A stretch of 64,000 nt of DNA, taken from positions 5,208,001-5,272,000 of the forward strand of contig NZ_JACCFO010000001.1 in assembly GCF_013410565.1 (NCBI RefSeq), read 5' to 3'. Below, piece by piece: positions 1 through 8,811 of this stretch (position 1 is its first letter; each line of letters starts with the position of its first letter). Made by a program: the position numbers and the translations under genes. The DNA is from Streptomonospora nanhaiensis (GTDB lineage: Bacteria; Actinomycetota; Actinomycetes; Streptosporangiales; Streptosporangiaceae). Under the pieces are notes generated by a model. That model saw only the letters and a list, made by a program, of their open reading frames with translations, did no database searches and was not told the origin of the DNA.

Positions 1-1
1 G

Positions 2-1570
2 CTGATCATGACCATCCCGATCGCCCTGTTCATGGGGGTCTACCTGCGCTACCTGCGGCCGGGCCGGGTCATGGAGACCTCCGGGATCGGCGTGGTGCTG
101 CTGCTGGCCGCCATCGCGGGCGGCGGCTGGGTCGCCGCGCACCCGGTGCTGGGCGAGGTGTTCCACTTCTCCGCCAACCAGCTCACCTTCGGCCTGATCG
201 TCTACGGGTTCGTCGCCTCGGTCCTGCCGGTGTGGCTGCTGCTCGCCCCCCGCGACTACCTGTCCACCTTCATGAAGGTCGGCGTGGTGGTGATGCTGGC
301 GGTCTCCATCCTGATCGCGATGCCGACCCTCCAGCTGCCCGCGTTCACCGACTTCGCCTTCAACGGCCAGGGCCCGGTGTTCGCCGGCTCGCTGTTCCCG
401 TTCGTGTTCATCACCATCGCCTGCGGCGCGCTCTCCGGCTTCCACTCCCTCATCGCCTCGGGCACCACGCCCAAGCTGATCGAGAAGGAGAGCCAGGTCC
501 GGATGATCGGCTACGGCTCGATGCTCACCGAGTCGTTCGTGGCGATCATGGCGCTGGTGGCCGCCTGCATCATCGACCCCGGCGTGTACTTCGCGATGAA
601 CATGCCGGCCACCGCGCTGGGCGACACCGTGCAGAGCGCCGCCGCCGCGGTCAGCCAGCTCGGCTTCACCGTCGACGCCCAGACCCTCCAGTCCACCGCG
701 GAGCTGATCGAGGAGGAGTCGATCCTGGCCCGCACGGGCGGCGCGCCCACCTTCGCGCTCGGCGCCGCGCAGATCTTCTCCTCGGTCTTCGGCGGCCCGG
801 CGATGATGGCGTTCTGGTACCACTTCGCCGTCATGTTCGAGGCGCTGTTCATCCTGACCACGGTGGACGCCGGCACCCGCGTGGGCCGGTTCATGCTCCA
901 GGACACCCTGGGCAACGTCTACAAGCCGATGCGCGACGTGAGCTGGAAGCCCGGCCTGTGGCTGTGCAGCGCGCTGATCGTGGCGGCGTGGGGCTACTTC
1001 CTGTGGGCCGGCGTGAACGACCCGCTGGGCGGGATCAACCAGCTCTTCCCGCTGTTCGGGATCGCCAACCAGCTGCTGGCCGCGGTGGCGCTGGCGGTGT
1101 GCACCACGCTGCTCATCAAGTCGGGCCGCGCCAAGTACGCCTGGGTGACGCTCGTGCCGCTGGCCTGGGACGCGGTGGTGACCCTGACCGCCAGCTACCA
1201 GAAGGTGTTCTCCGACGACCCCGCCATCGGCTTCTTCGCCCAGCGGCAGATGTACGCCGAGGCGCTGGCCAACGGCGAGACCAGCCTCGGCGCCACCGAG
1301 GGGGTCGACGCGATGCGCCAGGTCGTGGTCAACACCACGGTCGACGGCGTGCTGTCGGTGCTGTTCGCGGTGCTCATCATCATCGTCCTGGTGGACGCGA
1401 TGCGCGTGTGGATCAAGGCGCTGCGCGCGCCGCAGGGCACCCTGCCCACCTCCGAGCACCCCCACGAGCAGTCCCGCCTGTGGGCGCCCTCCGGCCTCAT
1501 CCCCACGCGGGAGGAGCGCGAGATCGCCAAGCGCGAGAAGACCGGCGCCGGCGCCGACGGCGCGCACTAG
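2..1570 (+). CDS. cstA: Carbon starvation protein CstA family, C-terminal part
   Basis: This is the 3' part of a CstA/BtsT-type membrane permease (peptide or pyruvate uptake during carbon limitation); the start lies outside the window. About 520 residues are visible with some ten hydrophobic segments. Family hallmarks include the stretch SGFHSLIASGTTPKLIEKE at about residues 142-160 and GINQLFPLFGIANQLLAA near residue 340. The C-terminus is a charged cytoplasmic tail. CstA proteins are usually around 700 residues, so roughly 200 residues are missing because of the window edge, not because the gene is broken. The frame is open from base 2; the ATG at base 8 is internal. It is followed 39 bases later by the small ybdD partner, as in many bacteria. 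Confidence 0.93.
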   Translation: MIMTIPIALFMGVYLRYLRPGRVMETSGIGVVLLLAAIAGGGWVAAHPVLGEVFHFSANQLTFGLIVYGFVASVLPVWLLLAPRDYLSTFMKVGVVVMLAVSILIAMPTLQLPAFTDFAFNGQGPVFAGSLFPFVFITIACGALSGFHSLIASGTTPKLIEKESQVRMIGYGSMLTESFVAIMALVAACIIDPGVYFAMNMPATALGDTVQSAAAAVSQLGFTVDAQTLQSTAELIEEESILARTGGAPTFALGAAQIFSSVFGGPAMMAFWYHFAVMFEALFILTTVDAGTRVGRFMLQDTLGNVYKPMRDVSWKPGLWLCSALIVAAWGYFLWAGVNDPLGGINQLFPLFGIANQLLAAVALAVCTTLLIKSGRAKYAWVTLVPLAWDAVVTLTASYQKVFSDDPAIGFFAQRQMYAEALANGETSLGATEGVDAMRQVVVNTTVDGVLSVLFAVLIIIVLVDAMRVWIKALRAPQGTLPTSEHPHEQSRLWAPSGLIPTREEREIAKREKTGAGADGAH

Positions 1571-1609
1571 GCGCGGCGAGGACCCGACGACGCGAAGGAG
1601 GCGAACCCG

Positions 1610-1816
1610 ATGGCGTCCGACCTGCTCCCCCGGCTGCGCCGGGGCCTCGGCGAGGCGTGGCAGATCGCCCGCGGCATCGCCGGCGAGCGCGCCTATGAGA
1701 TCTACCTGGAGCACCACCGGCGGGAGCACCCGGGGCGGGCGCCCATGGGCGAGCGCGAGTTCTGGCGCCGCCACACCGACAAGGGCGACACCGACCCCGG
1801 TTCCCGCTGCTGCTGA
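1610..1816 (+). CDS. YbdD/YjiX family small protein, CstA partner
   Basis: A 68-residue basic protein of the YbdD/YjiX (DUF466) family, which is found almost always immediately after cstA-type permeases. Family features are the pattern YEIYLEHHRREHPG in the middle, the segment MGEREFWRRH, and a Cys-Cys C-terminus. The start is supported by a strong ribosome binding site (GAAGGAGG) nine bases upstream of the ATG. Its biochemical role is not established; co-occurrence suggests it supports or regulates the transporter. A hairpin at 1925-1952 lies between it and the convergent AAC(3) gene. Confidence 0.92.
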   Translation: MASDLLPRLRRGLGEAWQIARGIAGERAYEIYLEHHRREHPGRAPMGEREFWRRHTDKGDTDPGSRCC

Positions 1817-1924
1817 GCGCGGTCGCGGGCGGCCCCGGAGCCACGGCTTGGAGGCCGCCTCCCGGCCCGCACGCAGGCCGCCCGGGCCGCGCGCCTCAGC
1901 CGGCCCGGCCGCCCTCCGGCAAAG

Positions 1925-1952
1925 GCCCGCCGACATGCCGCGCGCGGCGGGC
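1925..1952. terminator. Hairpin between convergent genes
   Basis: Eight-base inverted repeat GCCCGCCG / CGGCGGGC with a 12-base loop, between the ends of the ybdD and AAC(3) genes. It has no U-tract, as is common in high-GC actinobacteria. It could serve both strands. Confidence 0.4.
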
Positions 1953-1958
1953 GCGCGG

Positions 1959-2810
1959 CTAGGCTCCGCCCAGCCGCTCCTCGATCCAGGCCCGGCCGAA
2001 GTCGACGACCTCCCGGGCCTCGAACAGGTGGCTGTCGGCGGCGCCGACGCGGCCGCGCCGGCCGATGCCCGCGGCGAGCATGTCCCGCACGATGGCGTCG
2101 AACGGGTCCTGCCCCTCGGGCACCACGGCGGAGTAGTCGAAGGCCCCGGACTCGGAGTCGATGTCGCGGAAGCGGCGCCACACGCGCCGGCCGGCCACGA
2201 GGATCGGCTGCTCGTAGTCGACGAACCGCTTGCCGGGGGCGTCGGCGAGCGCCTCGGCGTGGTGCAGCAGGGTGAGGGTGTCCAGAGGCGCGCCCAGCAG
2301 CAGGACCCGGCCGCCGCGGTCGACCAGCCGCGCGAGAGGGCTGCCGGGGCCGTGGGGGTCGTCCCAGGGGTGGTCGGCCATCAGGTCGGCGGCCGCCGCG
2401 CCCAGCGCCGCGAAACCGGCGTCGGGATGGCGGCTGCGCACGGCGCCGGGGCGGCGGCGCAGGGCCTCGGGGAGCCGGCCGTAGCCGTGGTCCGCCTCGC
2501 TGAGGGCGGGGTCGTAGGCGGGGTGCTCGCGGCGCACCGCGTCCTGCCACTCCCGCGGCCAGGTGCCCAGGTCGTAGGGCGGCGCGTCGTTCCAGCCGCA
2601 GGTCACCATCAGGGTCCCGGCCGGTCCCACGGTGTCGAGCAGGGCGTCGATGACGGTCTGCGCCCCGCCGGCCACGTAGCCGATGGCGGACATGCGGGTG
2701 TGGAACATGACGACGTCGCCGTCGCCGAGCCCCAGCGCGCCCAGGTCGCGGCCGAGCCGCCCCCGGGTCACCGGACCGTTCGAACGCCTGAGCAGACCCG
2801 TCTCGTCCAT
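1959..2810 (-). CDS. AAC(3) family aminoglycoside N-acetyltransferase-like protein
   Basis: A 283-residue protein of the antibiotic N-acetyltransferase (AAC(3)) family, which moves acetyl groups from acetyl-CoA to an amine such as the 3-amino group of aminoglycosides. Visible hallmarks are the early segment MFHTRMSAIGYVAGGAQ (about 35-50), RSRHPDAGFAALG in the middle, GSPLARLVDRGGRVLLLGAP, and the LLHHAEALAD segment that carries the conserved His and Glu. Length fits the family. The gene stands alone, convergent with ybdD and divergent from the small membrane protein gene. Whether it acts on aminoglycosides or another amine cannot be read from sequence; many chromosomal members have no known resistance phenotype. 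Confidence 0.88.
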   Translation of the reverse strand: MDETGLLRRSNGPVTRGRLGRDLGALGLGDGDVVMFHTRMSAIGYVAGGAQTVIDALLDTVGPAGTLMVTCGWNDAPPYDLGTWPREWQDAVRREHPAYDPALSEADHGYGRLPEALRRRPGAVRSRHPDAGFAALGAAAADLMADHPWDDPHGPGSPLARLVDRGGRVLLLGAPLDTLTLLHHAEALADAPGKRFVDYEQPILVAGRRVWRRFRDIDSESGAFDYSAVVPEGQDPFDAIVRDMLAAGIGRRGRVGAADSHLFEAREVVDFGRAWIEERLGGA

Positions 2811-2966
2811 GGCGGTGAACTATCCCGGAACCGGGGCCGCGCGGCAAGCGAGTTCCCGCCGCGCCGGCACCCGAGCGGCGGGCCGCCCCCGCCTCCCCCG
2901 TGCGGGGGAGGGGAGTCCTCCGCGCCGGGGAGGCGCGGGCCGCACGGCGCGGCCAGACTGGGTGCC

Positions 2967-3506
2967 GTGAACAGCCGATCCGGGGGCAGCGCTCCCGCGC
3001 GTGTGGGGCGGGGGCCGCGTGGCGGCACGCCACCCGAGGGCGCCGGGAGAGCGCCCAGGCGCCAGGTGCGCTGGCCGGCGTGGGCGCTGGCGGCGGCGTT
3101 TCTGGCCTACGCCGCCGGCAAGGGGGTCTACGCCGCGCAGGGCAGGCTCGGGTTCCCCGGCGGTCCGCCGGTGTCGGCCGCCGAGCACGAGGCCTACGCC
3201 CGCGAGATGATGGACGTCGCCACGGTGCAGTGGCTGGCGGTGCCGACGGGGGTGCTGGCCGCCCTGCTGGTCCTGGCCACCGTGACCGCCGTGGGGCGCC
3301 GCGTCCCGCGCGCCCTGATGCTGGCGGGGCTCACCGGCATGCTGCTCACCGTCGGCGGCGGCGCCGGCATCATGATCGCCGACGGGTTCGTCGGGTTCGG
3401 TGTGGGCTGGCGGTGGTACCACGGCGTTCTGGGCCTGGTCCTGCTGGGACTGATGGCGGCGACCGTCCTGTCCTACGCCCGCGCCACCGCGCCGGACCCG
3501 CGCTGA
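2967..3506 (+). CDS. Small membrane protein, unknown function
   Basis: A 179-residue protein read from a GTG start. After a basic, Gly/Pro-rich N-terminus of about 35 residues it has roughly four hydrophobic segments: WALAAAFLAYAAGKGVYA near residue 40, then helices near 82-100, 108-130 and 140-160. The soluble loop between helices 1 and 2 (about residues 60-78) contains EHEAYAREMMD. I do not recognise a named family. The longer open frame upstream is an antisense shadow of the AAC(3) gene, so the GTG just after the intergenic space is preferred. It looks monocistronic, with no clear Shine-Dalgarno site. Confidence 0.6.
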   Translation: MNSRSGGSAPARVGRGPRGGTPPEGAGRAPRRQVRWPAWALAAAFLAYAAGKGVYAAQGRLGFPGGPPVSAAEHEAYAREMMDVATVQWLAVPTGVLAALLVLATVTAVGRRVPRALMLAGLTGMLLTVGGGAGIMIADGFVGFGVGWRWYHGVLGLVLLGLMAATVLSYARATAPDPR

Positions 3507-3743
3507 GCCCGGCGGCGCCCACGGGGCGCGCGGCCACCGCTCCCGCCGGGCCCGCAGGACTCGTCCCGCGTGTGCCGGGCGCCCTCGGGCACGGGTGCGG
3601 GGCTCGTGTCCGGTCCCCGAAAGCCGCGTCCGTGAACCCCGCCTCGGTGGTGGCCGGTGTGCGGACGCCCCCAACCCGCTGTGCGCGGCGGCCCGTGCCG
3701 ACCTCCTTTGCGGGAACCGCGAAACCGGGTGCAGGGTGGGGGT

Positions 3744-4328
3744 ATGGACGACGAGTTCGAGGCCGTGCTCGGCGCGGTCGGCCCCCGGCTGCGCGCCCTG
3801 CGGCGGCGCAGCGGGGCGACCCTGGCCGCGCTGTCGAAGGCCACCGGCATCTCCGTCAGCACCCTGTCCCGCCTGGAGTCCGGGCGGCGCAGGCCGGGCC
3901 TGGACCTCCTGCTCCCGCTCGCCCGCGCCTACCGGATGCCGCTGGACGACCTTGTCGGGGCCCCCGCCGCCGCGGACCCGCGGCTGTACCCCCGGCCCTT
4001 CACCCACAACGGCATGGCCGTCGTCCCGCTGACGCGCGGACCCGGCGGCCTGCAGGCGTTCAAACGGGTGCTCCCGGCGGGGCCGAGCGACCGCGCACCC
4101 GGGCCCCGGTCGCACGAGGGCCACCACTGGCTCTGCGTCCTCAGCGGGCGGCTGCGCCTGGGCCTGGGCGACCGGCACCTCGTCCTGGCCGCCGGCGAGG
4201 CCGCCGAGTTCGACACCCGCCTGCCGCACTGGTTCGACAACGCCGGCCCCCGCCCGGTGGAGCTGCTGAGCGTCGTCGGCCCCCAGGGCGAGCGGTTCCG
4301 CGTGCGGGCGCGCCACCGGCCCGCCTGA
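3744..4328 (+). CDS. XRE family regulator with C-terminal cupin domain
   Basis: A 194-residue DNA-binding regulator. The N-terminal third (about 8-65) is a helix-turn-helix of the XRE/Cro type: LRALRRRSGATLAALSKATG then SVSTLSRLESGRRRPGLDLL. The C-terminal part (about 95-185) is a cupin barrel of the kind that senses small ligands, with HEGHHWLCVLSGRLRLGLGD and the LPHWFDNAG strand. This two-domain design is common in regulators of amine, amino acid or sugar catabolism. The ATG at 3744 directly precedes the HTH; the upstream in-frame extension has no conserved content. It is convergent with the AMP-ligase gene at 4453 and separated from it by a strong hairpin. Confidence 0.88.
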   Translation: MDDEFEAVLGAVGPRLRALRRRSGATLAALSKATGISVSTLSRLESGRRRPGLDLLLPLARAYRMPLDDLVGAPAAADPRLYPRPFTHNGMAVVPLTRGPGGLQAFKRVLPAGPSDRAPGPRSHEGHHWLCVLSGRLRLGLGDRHLVLAAGEAAEFDTRLPHWFDNAGPRPVELLSVVGPQGERFRVRARHRPA

Positions 4329-4386
4329 CCCGCGGCGCCGCGCCCGCCCTCAAGGCCGGCGGAGCCGGGCGCGCGCGGACACGGGA

Positions 4387-4415
4387 GCGCCCGGCACCCA
4401 GGGGGTGCCGGGCGC
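4387..4415. terminator. Strong hairpin between convergent genes
   Basis: Perfect 13-base inverted repeat (4387-4399 with 4403-4415) around a three-base loop, between the ends of the XRE-cupin gene and the AMP-ligase-like gene. There is no U-tract. It very likely stops transcription from both sides. Confidence 0.75.
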
Positions 4416-4452
4416 GGTCCGGCGCCGGTGCGGAAGGCGCGCCGGACCCCGG

Positions 4453-5970
4453 TCACCCCGCCGCGTGCCACTTGCGCAGCGTGTCCCGGCAGGGCTCGTT
4501 GGCGTAGGTCAGCGGGATGTGCGGCACGAACAGCACCGACGACGGCACCCGGCGGGGGTCGAGCCGGCGGCTCAGCCACGCGCGCAGCTCCGGCGCGCCG
4601 GCCTCCGCGGCGGCTCCGGGCGCGGTGACCACGGCGGTGTGCAGGGTCGCCCCGCCGGTGGAGTCCGGGACGTCGAAGGTCGCCGACTCCAGCACCGCCG
4701 GATGCTCCTGGAGCCAGGAGTCCACCTCGGCGGCGAACACGACCTCGCCCGCGATCTCCATGGCGTCGCTCGCCCGGCCCAGGAGGGTGAGGAGGCCGTC
4801 CGCGTCGAGGAAGCCGACGTCGCCCGTGCGCAGCCAGCCGTCCCGCAGCGCGTGGGCGGTGGCCTCGGGGCGCCTCCAGTACTCGGTGGTCAGCCTGGGG
4901 CTGTGCACCCAGATCTCGCCCCGCTCGCCCGGCTCGCGGGGGCGGCCGCGCGGGTCGCGCACCTCCACGCGCACACCGGGCAGGGGCCGGCCCGCGCTCC
5001 GGCGGACCTCGAAGGAGCCGTCGGCGTAGTCCTCGGGCTCCAGGCGCGCCACCGATCCGGCCTCGGTCTGGCCGTACCCGGCGCGCACGATCGGCCCGAA
5101 CCGGTCCACGGCCCGGCTGAGCAGCGCCGGCGAGGTGGCGGCGGTGGCGCTGAGCACGGAGCGCAGGTGCGGGAAGCGCCGCGCCGCCGACCCGTCCAGG
5201 TGGTCCAGCAGCAGGCGCAGCTCGTAGGGCGACAGGACCAGATGGGTGGCCTTCTGCTCGGCGAGGACGGCGGCGACCTCGGGGGGGTCGAATCCGGGCA
5301 GGGTGATGAGCCGGCCCCCGGCCGCCACGGCGGCGTCGCCGAGGGCGCGCCCGAGCCCCGTGAGCCGGCCGGTCTTGAGCAGCCGCGGCGGGGCGCCGCC
5401 CGCGAGTAGTTCCCGCACCCCGGGGGCGGTGCGCGGCGGGCCGGCGCGGAAGCGGCGCAGCACGGGCTTGGCGCGGCCGGTGGTCCCCCCGGTCAGCGTG
5501 ATCCGGTTGGGATCGCCCGGCCGCGCCCGGGGCGGGAAGGGCGCGGCCGAGAGCGCGGCGGCGGTGCCCAGGAGGTCGGTCCCGGGGCCGGGCCCGAGGG
5601 TGAGCAGGCGGACGCCCGGCAGCGCCGCGAGGTCGGGCAGGCGGGTGCGGCGCACGCCCCCGGGGTCGGCGATGGCGAGGCAGGCTCCGCACTCGGCGAT
5701 GAGCCCGGCCTGGTCGGCGAAGGGGAGGGTGTCGGGGATTTCGACCTGGCCGCCGCCCGTCAGTTCCACCGCGTGGGCGAGGAGGTGGAGGCGGCTGGTC
5801 ATCGAGCCGATCAGGGCGGCGATCCGCCCGGGCCCGTGGCCCAGGCCGGCGAGGGCGCGGGCGAGCCGGCGGATCGTGTCGAGGGCCTGGCCGGCGGTGA
5901 GGCCGCCGCGGCGGTCGTGCAGGACCACGCGGTCGCGGTCGCGCTCCAGTTCGGCGATGAAGGGGGTCAA
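4453..5970 (-). CDS. AMP-ligase-like protein 1, catalytic lysine replaced
   Basis: A 505-residue member of the ANL superfamily (acyl-CoA synthetases, NRPS adenylation domains). Visible core motifs: the phosphate loop LTGGTTGRAKPV (A3), AGYGQTEAGS (A5), and GWLRTGDVG followed by the GRASDAMEIAGEVVFAAEVD hinge region (A8). The usual A10 lysine (GK in the PKTxxGKxxR region) is absent: the matching stretch reads IPLTYANEPCRDTLRKW, with NE in place of GK. The start is TTG at 5970, supported by a GAAGGAGC site and by alignment to its paralogue at 12173. Its TTG overlaps the stop of the PaaK-like gene as TTGA, implying translational coupling. The substrate is unknown. Confidence 0.82.
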   Translation of the reverse strand: MTPFIAELERDRDRVVLHDRRGGLTAGQALDTIRRLARALAGLGHGPGRIAALIGSMTSRLHLLAHAVELTGGGQVEIPDTLPFADQAGLIAECGACLAIADPGGVRRTRLPDLAALPGVRLLTLGPGPGTDLLGTAAALSAAPFPPRARPGDPNRITLTGGTTGRAKPVLRRFRAGPPRTAPGVRELLAGGAPPRLLKTGRLTGLGRALGDAAVAAGGRLITLPGFDPPEVAAVLAEQKATHLVLSPYELRLLLDHLDGSAARRFPHLRSVLSATAATSPALLSRAVDRFGPIVRAGYGQTEAGSVARLEPEDYADGSFEVRRSAGRPLPGVRVEVRDPRGRPREPGERGEIWVHSPRLTTEYWRRPEATAHALRDGWLRTGDVGFLDADGLLTLLGRASDAMEIAGEVVFAAEVDSWLQEHPAVLESATFDVPDSTGGATLHTAVVTAPGAAAEAGAPELRAWLSRRLDPRRVPSSVLFVPHIPLTYANEPCRDTLRKWHAAG

Positions 5971-7328
5971 CGGCGGGCTCCTTCGGAGGAGGCGTGCGGT
6001 CGGGGGGCGGCCGCGCTCGCGGGGTAGGACAGGCCGGGGCTGCCGTCGTCGGCGGAGGAGAGGTAACGGGGCTTGGCGATGTGCGACTCGCGGGTCAGCT
6101 CCTCCAGGGGGACCAGCGTGCCGGGGGCGACCGCCTCGACCTCGGCCGCGACCCCCAGGTGCCGCGCCAGTTCCCCGCGCAGGGCGGGCGCGACGTCGGG
6201 CGCCGCCGACCCCGCCGCCTCCACCCGCACCCGGAGCGTGCCGCGGTCCTCGACCGCCCGCCAGAACAGCACGTCCAGTTCGGGGGGCAGGCGGTACACC
6301 GCCTCCTCCACCTGCGAGGAGAACACCCGGCGCCCGTTGAGCACGACGCCCTGCTCCCAGCGCCCCAGCACCCGCACCCGCGGCAGCGCCCAGCCGCACG
6401 GGCAGGGCTCGTAGGACAGTTCGACGGCGTCGCCGGTGTCGTAGCGCACCAGCGGCATCGCCTCGCGGAACAGGGTGGTCAGCACGAGCCGCCCGCTGCC
6501 CTCGGGCGAGGCGGTGCCGGTGGCGGGGTCCAGGACCTCGGGCAGGTAGCGGTCGGCCCACAGGTGCAGGGTGCCCTCGGGGCACTCGCCGGCCAGGTTG
6601 GAGCCGCACTCGGAGTTGCCGTAGCTGACGGTGACGTCGCAGCCCCAGATCCGCGCGATCCGGTCGCGGCGCGCCCGGCTGAGCGGCTCGCCGGTGGCGA
6701 TCAGCGTCCGCAGCCGGGGGGCGTGGTCGCGGGGCGAGGAGTCCAGCAGCCGGGCGCAGGCGGCCCACAGGAGCGGCTCGGTGGGCAGGGCGGCGGCGAC
6801 GGTGACCTCCAGGTCGCGCAGCAGGCGCAGGACGCGGGGGTAGGTCATGGCGGTCGAGCGCGCGTCGGCGGGCACGGTGAGCGCGCCCGCCGCCCGCGCC
6901 GCGGCGTGGACCTGGTGGCCGATGGTCACCATCGCGTAGGGCACGCGCACGAGCACGGTGTCGGAGTCGCTCAGGTTGTAGCGGCCCCGGCTGAAGCGGT
7001 CGAGCATCTCGGCCCAGTCGGCCTCGGTGTGGAAGGAGGCGGTGGCCTGGCCCGGGGAGGTGCCGCTGGACTCGTGGTAGGAGGCCAGCCGTCGGCGCGG
7101 CACCGCGACCATGCCGAAGGGGTGGTTCGCGCGCAGGTCGGCCTTGGTGGTGAGGGGCAGGCCGGAGAGGCGGCCCAGGTCCACGGGGGAGACGTCCGGG
7201 CCGAACCGGCTGCGGTAGAAGTCGCTGTGCGCGGCCGCGCGCACCACGGCGGGCAGCCGCTCCTGCCATATCGCCCGCAGGCCGTCGAAATCGGACCATT
7301 CTCCGATTCGTGGGGGAATGTGCACCAT
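5967..7328 (-). CDS. Phenylacetate-CoA ligase (PaaK)-like adenylating enzyme
   Basis: A 453-residue protein of the PaaK-like branch of adenylate-forming ligases, which activate aryl or alkyl carboxylates as acyl-AMP and pass them to CoA, a carrier protein or an amine. Motifs: phosphate loop YHESSGTSPGQATASFHTEADW (about 98-120), SYGNSECGSNLAGECPEG with the typical glutamate and cysteines (about 245-262), then CPCGWALPRVRVLGR and the VFSSQVEEAVYRLP region. The C-terminal domain retains a lysine at IAKPRY in the expected catalytic position, unlike its two AMP-ligase neighbours. It is the first gene of the leftward operon and is divergent from the threonine-synthase-like gene. Such enzymes are common in natural-product clusters. 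Confidence 0.85.
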   Translation of the reverse strand: MVHIPPRIGEWSDFDGLRAIWQERLPAVVRAAAHSDFYRSRFGPDVSPVDLGRLSGLPLTTKADLRANHPFGMVAVPRRRLASYHESSGTSPGQATASFHTEADWAEMLDRFSRGRYNLSDSDTVLVRVPYAMVTIGHQVHAAARAAGALTVPADARSTAMTYPRVLRLLRDLEVTVAAALPTEPLLWAACARLLDSSPRDHAPRLRTLIATGEPLSRARRDRIARIWGCDVTVSYGNSECGSNLAGECPEGTLHLWADRYLPEVLDPATGTASPEGSGRLVLTTLFREAMPLVRYDTGDAVELSYEPCPCGWALPRVRVLGRWEQGVVLNGRRVFSSQVEEAVYRLPPELDVLFWRAVEDRGTLRVRVEAAGSAAPDVAPALRGELARHLGVAAEVEAVAPGTLVPLEELTRESHIAKPRYLSSADDGSPGLSYPASAAAPRPHASSEGARR

Positions 7329-7488
7329 GGGTATTCAATCCTTCTTTTTGGGAAGTTCCGGGGTGCGCGTGAGGGTAATTTAATGAAAATGCTTTGTACT
7401 ACGGTTACCCCCGGGTGTTGAGGGGAAAACAAAACAATGGAGCCAAGTTCATCCCCCCGCCGGTGCCGCCGGGAAAGGAAAACCCCCT
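7329..7488. promoter_or_regulatory. AT-richer divergent promoter region
   Basis: This 160-base space separates the leftward PaaK-like operon from the rightward PLP-enzyme operon and is much richer in A and T than its surroundings, especially 7371-7440. It contains an inverted pair GGGTAA (7373-7378) / TTACCC (7405-7410) and a clear AAAGGA ribosome binding site (7474-7479) for the gene at 7489. It probably holds both promoters of the cluster. Confidence 0.5.
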
Positions 7489-8811
7489 ATGGGCTTCAAT
7501 CTCTGTTATGAGCAACTCATCGGCGGATCCGTCACGGCCTCGGAAGGGGCTCAATTCGCGCTGGCCTGCGTGGTCTGCGGGCGCGCTCCCGGTCGTCTGC
7601 TGGCCAACCGCTGCGGCGACTGCGGCGGCGCGATCGACGCCATTCACCCGCTGGAGAACGTGTCCCTGAGCAGCGGGGACAATCCGATCCAGCGCTACTT
7701 CGACCTCCTTCCGGTGCGGGACCGGGGCAACGTCATCTGGCTGGGCGACGGCGACACCCCGTGCTTCCGGGCCGAGGGATTCGGACACCGCACCGGAATT
7801 CCCGGCCTCGTCCTGAAAGACGAAAGCGCCAATCCCACGCGCAGCACAAAGGACCGAATCGCCTCTGTCGGGCTATCCCGGTTCGCCGAACTCGGTGTCA
7901 AGAGATTCGTCATGGCATCGACCGGAAACAGTTCCACCGCCTACGCGCGCGGCGTGCAGTCCGTCACCGGTTTCGAAATGGCGCTCTTCTGCGGGGTGCG
8001 GTTCCGCCACCGCCTCAACTACCCCGACCACAGCGCCGTCACCACCTACCTCGTCGAGGGCGACTTCGTCGCCGCCGGCCAGGCCGCCCGCCGCTTCGCC
8101 GAGCGCACCGGCGCCCTCTCCGAGGGCGGCTTCTTCAACCTCGCACGGCGCGAAGGGCTGAAACTCGCCTACCTTGAGGCGTTCGACTGGATGGCCGACC
8201 CGCCCGACTACGTGTTCCAGGCCGTCAGCAGCGGCATGGGCCTGCTGGGCGCCTACAAGGGCGCCCTGGAGTACCAGCGCCTCGGGCGGCTCTCCCGGCT
8301 GCCCCGCTTCGTGGCCGTGCAGCAGTCCAGTTGCGCGCCGATGGCCCACGCCTACGGCGAGGGCGCCGAGGAGATCGCCCCCCGGCACGTCGTGCACGAC
8401 CCCCGGGGCCTCGCCGAGGCGATCCTGCGCGGCAACCCCGGCCAGACCTACCCCTACATCCGCTACCTGTGCCACAGCACCGGGGGCCGGATCATGGCCG
8501 TCGACGACGACGAGATCCGCCGCGCCCGCGCCCTGCTGGAGGACACCGAGGGCGTGGCCGTGTGCCACGCCAGCGCCACCGCCCTGGCCGGAGCGGTGCG
8601 CATGCGGCGCGAGGGCGCCCTGCCCGAGGACGCCTCCGTCCTGGTGAACCTCACCGGCGGCGAGCGGATCGGCTGGCCGGTGCCCACCCGCTGCCACGTC
8701 GTGGACGCCGAGTTCCCCAGCGGCCCGGTGGAGTGGGGCGGGCCGGGCGCGCCGCCCGCAGGCGCCGCCCCGGCGGGCGGGCAGGAGGGGCGGGACACGT
8801 GCGTGCTGTAG
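7489..8811 (+). CDS. Threonine synthase-like PLP-dependent enzyme
   Basis: A 440-residue fold-type II PLP enzyme. Near the N-terminus (about 27-46) is a zinc-ribbon pattern, CVVC then CGDC eleven residues later, as in one branch of threonine synthases. The PLP lysine lies in NPTRSTKDR (about 125), followed by VMASTGNSSTAYARG, the phosphate/PLP-binding Ser-Asn region, and VSSGMGLLGAYKG for the PLP phosphate. In a biosynthetic cluster such an enzyme typically performs beta- or gamma-replacement or elimination on an O-activated amino acid, so housekeeping threonine synthesis is not assumed. The last bases overlap the next gene by 13. The first codons are less GC-rich than the rest. Confidence 0.85.
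   Translation: MGFNLCYEQLIGGSVTASEGAQFALACVVCGRAPGRLLANRCGDCGGAIDAIHPLENVSLSSGDNPIQRYFDLLPVRDRGNVIWLGDGDTPCFRAEGFGHRTGIPGLVLKDESANPTRSTKDRIASVGLSRFAELGVKRFVMASTGNSSTAYARGVQSVTGFEMALFCGVRFRHRLNYPDHSAVTTYLVEGDFVAAGQAARRFAERTGALSEGGFFNLARREGLKLAYLEAFDWMADPPDYVFQAVSSGMGLLGAYKGALEYQRLGRLSRLPRFVAVQQSSCAPMAHAYGEGAEEIAPRHVVHDPRGLAEAILRGNPGQTYPYIRYLCHSTGGRIMAVDDDEIRRARALLEDTEGVAVCHASATALAGAVRMRREGALPEDASVLVNLTGGERIGWPVPTRCHVVDAEFPSGPVEWGGPGAPPAGAAPAGGQEGRDTCVL

Noticed and set aside
1959-2810. AAC(3) protein as the self-resistance gene of the 4.4-13.7 kb cluster
   Set aside because: It is separated by two unrelated genes in other orientations and the cluster has no aminoglycoside-type enzymes.
4453-7338. 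Single 961-residue minus-strand frame joining the AMP-ligase and PaaK-like regions
   Set aside because: The upstream half is in the wrong frame for the PaaK-like protein; two separate genes joined by TTGA explain the motifs.
7489-8811. Housekeeping threonine synthase (thrC)
   Set aside because: No hom or thrB nearby, and it overlaps the oxidase gene of a biosynthetic operon; specialised use is more likely.
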